A stretch of DNA of 54,496 bases from positions 1-54,496 of the forward strand of contig NZ_WIOK01000033.1 in the NCBI RefSeq assembly GCF_009467825.1. Reading direction: 5' to 3'. The notes below the pieces were generated by a model. It was not told the DNA's origin. It saw only the letters and a list, made by a program, of their open reading frames with translations, and did no database searches. Positions within the stretch are counted from its first letter, which is position 1; the number at the start of each line of letters is the position of its first letter. This DNA comes from Cyclobacterium xiamenense. GTDB taxonomy: Bacteria > Bacteroidota > Bacteroidia > Cytophagales > Cyclobacteriaceae. A program made the translations under genes and the position numbers. Below, one piece after another: positions 47,515-54,453 of this stretch.

Positions 47515-48039
47515 CTAAAAATCGATCAGCGCCCTCGCCTGCTCGTGCAAGAGGCTGATGTATAGCTTATTGGAAAGGTGCCCGTCAACCATGTTTTCCT
47601 CGATCTTGGCGAGTTTAATCTTATTGGCCAGTACATGCATCCCCAGGTAATTAAATATATCGGTCAGGTGACTCAGCGCTATGCTGGCACCGCCGATACC
47701 TGAGGAAATGCCAACCAGGGCACATTTCTTTGAACGAAAACTATTTGGATAGGTCATTCCGTCAATAAAGGACTTTAAAATACCGGGGAAAGACCCGTTG
47801 TATTCCGGCACAATAAATACAAACTTGTGCCCGCTTTTTACGCGGTTGTGGATGGCGTTGTAGGCGCTATTTTTCCCGTTATTTTCGTACAGGGCAGTAA
47901 ACACAAAGTCATCCGGAAGGTCAGTCAGGTGAATGATTTCACTTTCTGCTCCGTTTTGATCCAATATCTGCTGATACAACCCGGCCATTTTGGCCGATAC
48001 TGCATTTTTACGATTCGTGCTTACGATGATCTTGATCAT
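47515..48039 (-). CDS. NADPH-dependent FMN reductase family protein
   Basis: A 174-residue flavodoxin-like protein: N-terminal IIVSTNRKNAVSAKMAGLY binds the FMN phosphate, FIVPEYNGSFPGILKSFID is the central signature, and KKCALVGISSGIGGA follows. It would reduce FMN or quinone-like substrates with NAD(P)H in the cytosol. It converges on ftsZ and shows no link to division. ATG start. Confidence 0.92.
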   Translation of the reverse strand: MIKIIVSTNRKNAVSAKMAGLYQQILDQNGAESEIIHLTDLPDDFVFTALYENNGKNSAYNAIHNRVKSGHKFVFIVPEYNGSFPGILKSFIDGMTYPNSFRSKKCALVGISSGIGGASIALSHLTDIFNYLGMHVLANKIKLAKIEENMVDGHLSNKLYISLLHEQARALIDF

Positions 48040-48098
48040 GAAGAATAATTTTTAACTACATAAATACAAACAAGTACCCCATAAAGTTTCCCTTTCCA

Positions 48099-48106
48099 TA
48101 TATTTG
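48099..48106 (+). promoter_or_regulatory. -7 box of the purine nucleoside phosphorylase gene
   Basis: TATATTTG matches TAnnTTTG. It lies across the TTG (48104) that would start a longer frame, so translation from the ATG at 48158 is favoured. No TTTG 19 bases upstream. Confidence 0.45.
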
Positions 48107-48157
48107 GTTTTAACCGGAATCCATTGCCTTCCGGCCTCACTGTACCCTTTCTTCCCC

Positions 48158-49003
48158 ATGCGCAACGAACCCTCCATTCCCTATGCTGAAAAAATCACCC
48201 ATGCGGTGAATTACCTCGCGCCTTTTCTAAAAACTCCTCCCGAAACCGGAATCATTCTGGGTACCGGACTGGGCAGCCTCCTACGGGACATCGAGCCGGT
48301 GCGGGAAATCCCCTATGGCGACATTCCCTTTTTTCCCGTTTCTACGGTGGAATCCCATCTCGGAAAACTGGTCCTGGGAAAATGGGGCAAACACCCGGTC
48401 CTTGCGATGAAAGGACGGTTTCACTATTACGAGGGCTATTCCATGAAAGAGGTGACCTTTCCGATTCGGGTCATGAACAAATTGGGCGTGAAAAACCTGC
48501 TGATTTCCAATGCTTCCGGGGGATTACATCCGGCGCAAAACGTGGGCGACCTGCTCCTCATTGACGACCACATTGACCTCTTTCCGGAAAACCCGCTTCG
48601 TGGGCCCAACCTGGACGAATTTGGAGACCGGTTTCCGGACATGAGTGCTCCCTACTGTCCCCGATTCATTGAATGGGCCCTGGAGATCGCACAAGCGGAT
48701 GGAATCCGGCTGCACCGGGGTACCTATGCAGGCGTGCAGGGACCCAATCTGGAGACCCCGGCCGAGTACCGCTACCTCCGAATCCTCGGTGCAGACGCGG
48801 TCGGAATGAGCACCGTGCCAGAGGTGCAGGTAGCGGTTCATTGCGGCATGAAAGTGGCAGCCCTTTCGGCCATTACCGATCTCGGTACGCCGGGAAATAT
48901 CCAAAAAATCAGCATTGCCGATGTGCTGCGAGCTGCTGCAAGCGCCGAACCCGCGATGCGTAAAATACTATCCGGTCTGCTGAATCGCCTGTACCCTTCC
49001 TGA
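48158..49003 (+). CDS. punA: purine nucleoside phosphorylase (class I, trimeric)
   Basis: 281 residues from the ATG at 48158 (MRNEPSIPYAEKITHAV). It cleaves purine (deoxy)nucleosides with phosphate. Family blocks are GIILGTGLGSLLRDIE, STVESHLGKLVLGKW, MKGRFHYYEGYSMKEV, LLISNASGGLHP (phosphate and base site), YAGVQGPNLETPAEYRYLR and GADAVGMSTVPEV. The set of motifs is that of the class I trimeric enzymes rather than hexameric DeoD. Last conserved core gene before the accessory island. A GC hairpin at 49026-49044 follows, but without a T run. Confidence 0.94.
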   Translation: MRNEPSIPYAEKITHAVNYLAPFLKTPPETGIILGTGLGSLLRDIEPVREIPYGDIPFFPVSTVESHLGKLVLGKWGKHPVLAMKGRFHYYEGYSMKEVTFPIRVMNKLGVKNLLISNASGGLHPAQNVGDLLLIDDHIDLFPENPLRGPNLDEFGDRFPDMSAPYCPRFIEWALEIAQADGIRLHRGTYAGVQGPNLETPAEYRYLRILGADAVGMSTVPEVQVAVHCGMKVAALSAITDLGTPGNIQKISIADVLRAAASAEPAMRKILSGLLNRLYPS

Positions 49004-49323
49004 CGCTTCTTCCCGCATCCCGGACCCTTGCCTCCATGGCAAGGAAAAAAACTGAAAGTGCTTTTCCTGAGAACTTATTCGTATACACCATCGCTAGCAC
49101 CGGGTACTCCAAACAGCATGGGCAGGCATACGGACCGAAATAGGATGCGGGAGGTGGGTAAGATCGGGAACGATCCGGTCCGGAGGCTAACAGGACGAAT
49201 CGGCGCATAACCAGGTCGAACAGGCTTTTCGCGGGATCGAAGATGCGGCCCTGGGTGAAGAGAAACACCGTTCGACGAGGCAGCAGGTGCCGGAAATACG
49301 CCAGTCAAGCCAAACCGCATTGA

Positions 49324-49530
49324 TTCACCCTCAAATCCATAGTACTGGATCTGGGAAATGACCCTCGCCCAAAAGGCTGCAAGAAGTTAAAAGACAGGGA
49401 CGGCTACCGTGTCCGTATGGCCAACTACCGAATCATCTACGAGATACAGGACAGTGTCCCGCTGGTGGATGTGATCGATCTGGGCCACAGAAAGGATATT
49501 TATCTTACCTTACAATCATTTTGGGAGTGA
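49324..49530 (+). pseudogene. RelE/ParE-type toxin, 5'-truncated remnant
   Basis: An open piece without a usable start codon encodes LDLGNDPRPKGCKKLKDRDG then YRVRMANYRIIYEIQ and VDVIDLGHRKDIY, the C-terminal two thirds of a RelE/ParE ribonuclease-type toxin. A TGA just before 49324 cuts off the N-terminal helices, whose trace is only vaguely visible upstream. Bases 49004-49323 hold no other recognisable gene. The stop overlaps a small GTG-started frame (49527). Confidence 0.7.
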
Positions 49531-49661
49531 TATCCCTTAAGAAAACGCGGACTAAATTTAGCCAACTGTCAGATAATATCGGAGCTATTACAGCTGAGCT
49601 ACGAAGCTTACCTGAGGGCTGGCGTGGCTTTTTGCCGGATGACGATGAGGAACGCCGCTAA
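49527..49661 (+). CDS. 44-residue open frame ending in the duplicated LPEGWRGFLPDDDEERR tail
   Basis: A GTG overlaps the toxin remnant stop (GTGA) and opens a frame of 44 codons: ISLKKTRTKFSQLSDNIGAI then TAELRSLPEGWRGFLPDDDE and ERR. The position suits an antitoxin coupled to the toxin, but the protein is too short to classify and its 3' half is the 67-bp repeat found again at 53319. It may be a chance frame or an antitoxin fragment. Bases 49662-49759 show nothing else. Confidence 0.3.
   Translation: MISLKKTRTKFSQLSDNIGAITAELRSLPEGWRGFLPDDDEERR
49593..49659 (+). repeat. 67-bp exact direct repeat, copy 1
   Basis: Identical to 53319-53385 over 67 bases, beginning GCTGAGCTACGAAGCTTACC and ending GAGGAACGCCGCT. 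After one extra T in copy 2 the match continues for AACCTGT. The two copies lie 3.7 kb apart in the same orientation and flank the toxin-antitoxin, Rhs and IS3 section. Confidence 0.9.
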
Positions 49662-49759
49662 CCTGTCAACTTTATCGATATGCTGAATTTACTTTTCGAA
49701 GTGGCTATCACAAAAGAATGCAGTTGGATCTTGAGGTTTTCATACCAATCCGTATGGTA

Positions 49760-50064
49760 TCACCTCTTGCTTTTCCAGACCTCGGGATCCCTGCTGGTAT
49801 GCGTGATCGCAAAAACAACAATCAATCCGTCCGTTTCCTCTATTTTGTAATGTACCTGGTAGAGGGGAACCTGTCCAACAAAATGCTTCTCAGATCCCTA
49901 TAGATAACCTGACAATGCATTGGATACCTCCGGATATAATCAAGCCTTGATTTCAATACCAAATAAAACGCTTTACCTAATCCAGGCCTTTCTTCATTGT
50001 ACCATTCCATTATTTCCTTAATGTCGAAACGAACTTCCGGGAGCAGCTTAATCCTGTAGGTCAT
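49760..50064 (-). pseudogene. RelE/ParE-type toxin, frameshifted near the C-terminus
   Basis: ATG at 50064 (MTYRIKLLPEVRFDIKEIME) gives a RelE/ParE toxin that runs normally to LLDRFP and then stops early at 49840. In another frame the lost end is present: YQVHYKIEETDGLIVVFAI then THTSRDPEVWKSKR to a stop at 49760. A change of one or two bases in CCCCTCTACC near 49870 explains the break. The full product would be about 100 residues, normal for the family. The truncated 74-residue form lacks the C-terminal strand and is probably inactive. Its ATG overlaps the antitoxin stop. Confidence 0.75.
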
Positions 50065-50282
50065 AAATCCTTTTCAATCTCTTTCATTATTTCATCCCAG
50101 TCCAACGCATTGCCGGGATCTTTTTCATAGGAAGCTATACGCTCATCCAACAACGCCTTGTGGGCATCGCTTAACCCTCCCTCCTGAAGGTGTTTGAGAG
50201 CCTGAAGCTGTTCCAGTATTTTCGGATCCTGTAGCTCCGTGAGCCAGTGGATAAGGTCGACTTTGATGGTTTGGATATCCAT
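50061..50282 (-). CDS. addiction-module antitoxin component
   Basis: A 73-residue acidic helical protein (MDIQTIKVDLIHWLTELQDP to the tail ALDWDEIMKEIEKDL). Size, composition, the W-D-E-I C-terminal pattern and the four-base overlap with the downstream RelE/ParE gene identify it as the antitoxin of that pair (addiction module component type). It would neutralise the toxin and repress the operon. It appears intact although its toxin is frameshifted. Confidence 0.7.
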   Translation of the reverse strand: MDIQTIKVDLIHWLTELQDPKILEQLQALKHLQEGGLSDAHKALLDERIASYEKDPGNALDWDEIMKEIEKDL

Positions 50283-50379
50283 TTTGATCAGTTTTATCTG
50301 TTCTTTAAAGTTATTGGTTTTTTTGTTCAGTTAAGTTTCTGCTGTACGAAAAGATGGCATTTCCACACCGTCGTCCTGA

Positions 50380-50681
50380 TCCCTGAGTGACGGCAGCTGC
50401 ATTTCATTAGCGCAGCGGATCGCCGCTTCCAGGGAGATGATCGGCAAGTATGGGCGTAACGAAAACTTACCCTCTATCGAGATGGTAGCTAAGATGGCCA
50501 GGGCTTTTGGCGTAACGGTGGAGTTTTTTTCGGGGAAGGTGAAAACGCTTCTTACGACAAAGAAACGGTGGATCGTATAAACGACATACAAAAAATGGAT
50601 GCAGATACCAAAAGCGTTTTATTAAACGTCATTGATACTTACATCCAAAATTTTAAAACCAAACAGGCTTTCGCTAAATAG
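50380..50681 (+). pseudogene. XRE-family regulator, truncated and frameshifted
   Basis: The frame from 50380 reads SLAQRIAASREMIGKY then GRNENLPSIEMVAKMARAFG and VTVEFF, the recognition part of an XRE helix-turn-helix. It then slips in a run of seven T (50524-50530). One more T restores GEGENASYDKETVDRINDIQ and MDADTKSVLLNVIDTYIQNF and KTKQAFAK, stopping at 50681. The 5' end of the domain is not found in frame. Such C-termini are common in Bacteroidota regulators next to mobile elements. A terminator follows at once. Bases 50283-50379 hold no gene. Confidence 0.7.
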
Positions 50682-50707
50682 AAAAAGCCCCTTAATCGGG
50701 GCTTTTT
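50682..50707 (+). terminator. intrinsic terminator (bidirectional)
   Basis: AAAAAGCCCC, loop TTAATC, GGGGCTTTTT, with the T run continuing one more base. The 10-bp perfect stem with A and T tracts on either side can end transcription in both directions: after the XRE remnant on the plus strand and after the small membrane ORF on the minus strand. Confidence 0.9.
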
Positions 50708-50749
50708 TAATATAACTTACTAAAGAGTTTAAATTGTTCTTAAAGAAAA

Positions 50750-50878
50750 CTAGCCAAAAAGATAGTATAATAATATCATTAGTAATACTATAAGTAGGCC
50801 AATAAAATTCATCCTGCCTGCTAATAAAAATTCATTATCGTCTTTTTTCTTCTTCATCTCTTCTTTGAACATTTTCAT
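50750..50878 (-). CDS. small single-pass membrane protein overlapping the Rhs tail
   Basis: 42 residues: a very charged N-terminus (MKMFKEEMKKKKDDNEFLL) and one membrane helix (MNFIGLLIVLLMILLYYLFG). It begins inside the last 44 bases of the Rhs C-terminal fragment in another frame and ends 43 bases before the terminator, so it would have been co-transcribed with the Rhs gene. Position just after a polymorphic-toxin tail is where immunity genes lie, but a 42-residue single helix is small for that. No family recognised. Confidence 0.45.
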   Translation of the reverse strand: MKMFKEEMKKKKDDNEFLLAGRMNFIGLLIVLLMILLYYLFG

Positions 50879-50998
50879 TGATTAACCCGCTAGTTTTATT
50901 AACCCCACTTTCAACAACACCTAAGGCAGATTTTTGAGTATATTCCTGAATGGGGTTATTTATCAATCCTACTTTTTTAGATTGCAGAATTGCTGCAC
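50835..50998 (-). pseudogene. Rhs-type toxin gene, 3' fragment cut off by the IS
   Basis: The minus strand from the IS edge reads AAILQSKKVGLINNPIQEYT then QKSALGVVESGVNKTSGLIN and ENVQRRDEEEKRR and stops at 50835. With the IS and one CAC target copy removed, this frame joins exactly to the Rhs fragment ending at 52316, giving a continuous C-terminal domain. It has no start of its own. The sequence does not match a toxin family I recognise. Confidence 0.75.
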
Positions 50999-51069
50999 TA
51001 TAATACTCCCTATTTATTGGACCAAAGGTATCAGTTGCTAAGTTAATTTATTTGATTATTAATGTATCT

Positions 51070-51117
51070 TTAGTTGTCTTTATTCCCAAGGGTACCCTTG
51101 GGAATAAAGACAACTAA
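51070..51117. repeat. 48-bp perfect palindrome inside the IS
   Basis: Two 24-base arms with no loop: the left arm begins TTAGTTGTCTTTATTCCC and the centre is AAGGGT|ACCCTT. It sits nine bases beyond the orfB stop, between the transposase gene and the left inverted repeat. In RNA it would form a very stable hairpin in either direction and could end or block transcription across the IS end. Confidence 0.95.
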
Positions 51118-51125
51118 TTTTAATT

Positions 51126-51980
51126 TTATGCGGCGACACCTATCGTGTCCCCGTACATTTGTTCGGGTCTCTTTTTGGTAGTATGATGGATCTTATGATT
51201 ATAATACACCATGTGCTTACCGATTCCCTCTGCCAGTTCAAAACCATCGTCACAGGGGTTCAGGTAGATGTAATCATACTTGATAGACTTCCAGAACCTT
51301 TCAATGTAGATATTGTCCAGAGCCCTTCCTTTGCCGTCCATGGAGACCCTGATGCCCAGGCGTTCAACATAATTGATCCAGAGGCCTGAGCTGTACTGGC
51401 CTCCCTGGTCGGAATTGATTATCTCAGGTTTGCCGTAAGCTGTTATTGCCTCTTCGAGTACCTCTTTACACCATTTGGCATCCTGGCTGTTGGATAGGCC
51501 CCAGGAGAGTATCTTTCTGCTGTACACATCCATGACTGCCGTCAGATACATGAATCCTTTCCGCATGGGGATATAGGTGATGTCGGTCACCCATACCTGA
51601 TTGGGACGCTCTATTTCCAGATTCCTGAGAAGATAAGGCCTGATATATTCTCTCAGGCCCGATCTGGTGAGGTTCTTCCTCCGATAGAGCGTCTCTCTTC
51701 CCATCAGCCTGAAAAGCCTACGGATGCGCTTCGGACCGACAACAAAGCCCAGTCCGGTCAACAGGTACACCATCGACACTACTCCTTCGGTGGGGTGGTC
51801 GGTAAGGTGTCGGTCCATTATACCCATTAGTTTCAGGTTCAGTTCGTTTTCTCCCTTTGGTTTGTAATACAGGCTGCTACGAGGCACTTCCAGTAGTTTA
51901 CATTGCTGTCTAACAGACAGTGACTTGGAATCGGGCAAAACAAGGCTACACCGCGCTTTCATATCCCCAGTTTCTTGCAA
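51126..51980 (-). CDS. IS3-family transposase OrfB (DDE integrase)
   Basis: 284 residues. An N-terminal HTH_21 region (LSVRQQCKLLEVPRSSLYYK) precedes an rve integrase core with WVTDITYIPMRKG (first Asp about 132), IINSDQGGQYSS (second Asp about 188) and IYIERFWKSIKYDYIY (Glu about 225), with 35 residues between the last two: the DD35E triad. It overlaps orfA by 22 bases in the -1 frame, so the active form is the OrfAB fusion made by frameshifting at 51982-51988. The natural start when unfused is uncertain (TTG). Confidence 0.93.
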   Translation of the reverse strand: MQETGDMKARCSLVLPDSKSLSVRQQCKLLEVPRSSLYYKPKGENELNLKLMGIMDRHLTDHPTEGVVSMVYLLTGLGFVVGPKRIRRLFRLMGRETLYRRKNLTRSGLREYIRPYLLRNLEIERPNQVWVTDITYIPMRKGFMYLTAVMDVYSRKILSWGLSNSQDAKWCKEVLEEAITAYGKPEIINSDQGGQYSSGLWINYVERLGIRVSMDGKGRALDNIYIERFWKSIKYDYIYLNPCDDGFELAEGIGKHMVYYNHKIHHTTKKRPEQMYGDTIGVAA

Positions 51981-52252
51981 CTTTTTTTTAGAAAGTCATT
52001 CTCTACCTTCAATTCCCCTATCTTCGCATAGAGCTGGTCCAATACAGGATCATCGTCCTTTTTCTTTGGGTGGTCTTTGTCGAATACCGTGGACATATTG
52101 TCCAAAAACTCCCCTTTCCACTTAGAAATAACCACGGGACTGATATCGAACTTCTTAGACAGTTCTGCCAATGTATGCTGACCTTTGACCGCTTCAAGTG
52201 CCACTTTGGCCTTGAATTCAGATGAAAATTTACGTCTTGTTTGCTTGCTCAT
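51959..52252 (-). CDS. IS3-family OrfA (helix-turn-helix)
   Basis: 97 residues. N-terminal HTH_Tnp_1 (RRKFSSEFKAKVALEAVKG, LAELSKKFDISPVVISKWK) that binds the inverted repeats, then a leucine-zipper-like helix near the end (LDQLYAKIGELKVENDFLKK) for dimerisation. It starts 63 bases inside the right end of the IS. The 3' end contains the A7 slippery run used to reach OrfB. Confidence 0.92.
   Translation of the reverse strand: MSKQTRRKFSSEFKAKVALEAVKGQHTLAELSKKFDISPVVISKWKGEFLDNMSTVFDKDHPKKKDDDPVLDQLYAKIGELKVENDFLKKSCKKLGI
51982..51988 (-). promoter_or_regulatory. programmed -1 frameshift site (A7 run)
   Basis: On the minus strand CTAAAAAAAGTTG: seven A in the orfA frame (CTA AAA AAA AGT). 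A -1 slip gives the frame K-L-Q-E-T-G-D-M-K of OrfB, producing OrfAB. This is the standard IS3-family arrangement. Confidence 0.75.
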
Positions 52253-52315
52253 AAGGTTAAATTTAATCGTTTTTTTTAACTTAACCTCCGGTCTAGTTTT
52301 TGGGGAGTATTATAC

Positions 52316-52990
52316 ACCTGCAGCCGAATTAGTAATTGCACCTACAGCGAGGTTAACACCTTCTTGGACTGCCCCTGGGACATTTCTGTTGCTCAAATGA
52401 ACTCCCGCCTTCATGGATTTACCAAGTATGGAAGCTCCTTCACCAATAGGTACAAGAACCATAGAAGCCCCTTCTGTCGGTATCGCAAGCAAGATTCCTA
52501 GATCTGATACTGCCTCTCCACCTTTATCAAGAACATTTCCCACATCCATTGTTGCTTCCTTTGCAAAGGTTTTTCCGACTTCGGTCACTGCATTGATATC
52601 GGAAGCAACCCCTGCAATCTTAATGGCTGACCTCGTGGTTTCATTCATCCCGATATTTAAAGGGGTATTACCAGACGTTCCCGAAATCAATCTTTGTGAT
52701 GGAGTGTTGGCTTGACTTAAAATACCTGAATATTTTGCTTTCATCCCTTGATATGCGGCGTAAAGCATAGGCCAGCAGCTGGGACATTTACCATCTGGAT
52801 CATTGTACCTGATAGGATTGTTCCAACTGAACTGGTATGGGGACATCCCTATCTGCCTTGGGTGGTCGGCCAGCACGTCTATGCTTATAAACCGCCCAAT
52901 TGCAGGATCGTAAAACCTTGATTTGAAGTCGTATATTTCCAGATTAAGATCCCTTATGATCTCGTTCCCGTTGTAGAGGTATCGGTACAC
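52316..52990 (-). pseudogene. Rhs-repeat protein, C-terminal part (5'-truncated, 3' cut by IS)
   Basis: The piece opens with the end of the Rhs core, IYDFKSRFYDPAIGRFISID and SPYQFSWNNPIRYNDPDGKC, the conserved point after which Rhs toxins carry a variable C-terminal domain. About 160 residues of variable domain follow (weakly hydrophobic, glycine-rich middle), ending SAAG at the IS. There is no start codon of a real gene: everything upstream of the core end is missing at about 53000. Together with 50835-50998 it forms the last ~280 residues of one Rhs gene. Confidence 0.85.
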
Positions 52991-53318
52991 CCCTGCACAA
53001 CAATTTCCTGAGCTTTTCCAACCTCCTCACAACATTTAAAAAGAACGTTTCGCCCCATTGGACAACCATAAAGATAGTTTTTTTCGGTTGAAAAATTTCA
53101 GTCGAAAAAAGAAAGCCTTGAATTAGGCGGGTATGGGCAAAAAGCAAGGGAGTGGGGCGGTTTAAGCGGTGGGTAGATCCCGGCAGTGACTGGCGAAGCG
53201 ATCCGCCGTGGCGGAAAGCATCTGCACGGAGACACGGGGACAGCCATGAGAAAGAAGAGGGAGCACAAAAGACATGACAGCCTCGGAGCACAGCGAAGAC
53301 CCGAAGGACGGCAGGTGG
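52991..53318. other. gap between Rhs remnant and repeat copy 2, no recognised gene
   Basis: GC-rich DNA without a supported gene. A long minus-strand frame (to 53291) crosses it and overlaps the Rhs frame, but has no recognisable domain and odd composition, so it is not called. The region is probably what remains after deletion of the Rhs N-terminal part. Bases 53394-53453 also hold nothing identifiable. Confidence 0.5.
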
Positions 53319-53385
53319 GCTGAGCTACGAAGCTTACCTGAGGGCTGGCGTGGCTTTTTGCCGGATGACGATGAGGAACGCCGCT
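53319..53385 (+). repeat. 67-bp exact direct repeat, copy 2
   Basis: Identical to 49593-49659. Here too the frame ELRSLPEGWRGFLPDDDEER is open, but the extra T after the repeat removes the stop and the frame runs on to 53450 without homology. Its presence next to the Rhs remnant and the HicAB pair marks the right edge of the rearranged section. Confidence 0.9.
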
Positions 53386-53453
53386 TAACCTGTGACAGTT
53401 TCCCTTACGTCGAGTGTCTTTTCGGAACGGATCCCTTTCCTGTAAAAAAATAA

Positions 53454-53795
53454 TCAGGCAGGTTCTTTGTCGACCCTATACCGAATCGCTTCGGCCACAA
53501 AGTTGTTCAGGGAGGTCTTGGCCTCCATGGCCAGCAATGCAGCCCGTTGGTGCAACGATGGCGGTATCCTCACATTGAAACTTCCTTTAAACGGCTTCTC
53601 AGGGGGTTTTCCCCCTTCCTTACAATCAGCCAGATAAGCATCAACGGCTTCTCTAAAATCCTCTTCCAGATGTTTTCCTGTCTCTCCTTCGTAGGAGATC
53701 AGACCCCTGATTCCCAACACTTTTCCATAGAGCAGACTATCCTGGGGACTATACTCAATGCTGCCCGTATAACCTTTGTATTCCAGATATTTCAT
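53454..53795 (-). CDS. hicB: HicB-family antitoxin
   Basis: 113 residues. The N-terminal half is the degenerate RNase-H-like HicB fold (KYLEYKGYTGSIEYSPQDSL, GKVLGIRGLISYEGET, EEDFREAVDAYLADC), and the C-terminal half is a ribbon-helix-helix DNA-binding domain (GSFNVRIPPSLHQRAALLAM, SLNNFVAEAIRYRV). It neutralises HicA and represses the operon. ATG start. It lies 132 bases downstream of hicA, a wider gap than usual. Confidence 0.92.
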   Translation of the reverse strand: MKYLEYKGYTGSIEYSPQDSLLYGKVLGIRGLISYEGETGKHLEEDFREAVDAYLADCKEGGKPPEKPFKGSFNVRIPPSLHQRAALLAMEAKTSLNNFVAEAIRYRVDKEPA

Positions 53796-53927
53796 ATGAT
53801 TTTAATTTGCTTTTTAAAGGACATATGCCCGCCCGGATGACACCAGTCGGACGAGGAATCTCACCATTATAATCATCCCTCCGTAGGCTGTTTGCGTCAT
53901 GCCCGACTGCCCCGTGCAGGCTCAATT

Positions 53928-54170
53928 TCATAACTCCAATAATTCTCTGACCTGTTTCATTTGGTATTGCTTCATAATCCCGCTTGGATGGGGCTTGTGG
54001 AGCATGACAGGAACCCCTTCACCGTTCTCGAATTTCACCCTCGAACCGGAGGTCTTACCTTTCTTTACTTCCTCAAAACCAAAGTATCCAAGCAGTTTCA
54101 CCATCTCCTCATAATGAAAGTCGGATGGCATGCCCAAAAACCTGGCGACCAGTTTTTCCTTCTTAGACAT
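53928..54170 (-). CDS. hicA: HicA-family mRNA interferase toxin
   Basis: 80 residues from the ATG at 54170 (MSKKEKLVARFLGMPSDFHY). A double-stranded-RNA-binding-like fold with YEEMVKLLGYFGFEEVKKGK, GSRVKFENG and the active His in VMLHKPHPSG. It would cleave mRNA when free of HicB. A longer in-frame start at 54206 is possible. The 53796-53927 gap to hicB holds no gene. Confidence 0.88.
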   Translation of the reverse strand: MSKKEKLVARFLGMPSDFHYEEMVKLLGYFGFEEVKKGKTSGSRVKFENGEGVPVMLHKPHPSGIMKQYQMKQVRELLEL

Positions 54171-54206
54171 AAACTCAAAGTAACTGTATTTAGTTGCGTT
54201 TTCCAA

Positions 54207-54453
54207 GTAATTTGAATAGAATCGAACAAGTTTTGATTCTTTATCAGCTCTCTCAATTCTTCAAAGCCCATATGTTTGTACCTACATGGGTAACTCAAAT
54301 TATTGTACTCGGCAAAACTGCTTACTATCTTTAATTTGTTCCCTGATCTTATATTAATCGTAATCGTATCAAAGCTACTGACCAGGCTTTTTGATATGGT
54401 ACCAGGCTGCTTTTTTTGAACAGGTTAAAACTAGAATTTTTAACTTAGTGATT
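54207..54453. other. intergenic, no gene recognised; probable left end of a second IS
   Basis: Short minus-strand frames before hicA have no recognisable content. A TTG with TATCTTTA 20 bases downstream (near 54307-54338, plus strand) resembles a promoter. The stretch from about 54380 (GGTACCAGGCTGCTTTTTTT) to the ATG at 54454 is probably the left inverted repeat region of the next IS, but its exact edge cannot be fixed without the other end. Confidence 0.35.

Larger units (their letters stand above)
50999..52315 (-). mobile_element. IS3-family insertion sequence, complete (1317 bp)
   Basis: Both ends carry TATAATACTCCC as perfect 12-bp inverted repeats (50999-51010 and 52304-52315), and similarity extends imperfectly to about 28 bp. 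CAC is present immediately outside both ends (50996-50998 and 52316-52318), a 3-bp target duplication. Inside are orfA and orfB in the overlapping arrangement of the IS3 family, read leftward, and a 48-bp palindrome after orfB. All parts look intact, so it may still move. It interrupts an Rhs-type gene. Confidence 0.9.

Noticed and set aside
49026-49044. Hairpin CCTTGCC/GGCAAGG after the nucleoside phosphorylase gene
   Set aside because: Good stem, but it is followed by A rather than T on the plus strand and has no T run on the other side in the sense needed, so not called as an intrinsic terminator.
52944-53291. 115-codon minus-strand frame next to the Rhs remnant
   Set aside because: Overlaps the Rhs frame in another phase, has odd composition and no domain; more likely noncoding debris.
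54098-54298. 66-codon minus-strand frame upstream of hicA
   Set aside because: Its 3' part lies over hicA in another frame and the 5' part has no recognisable domain.
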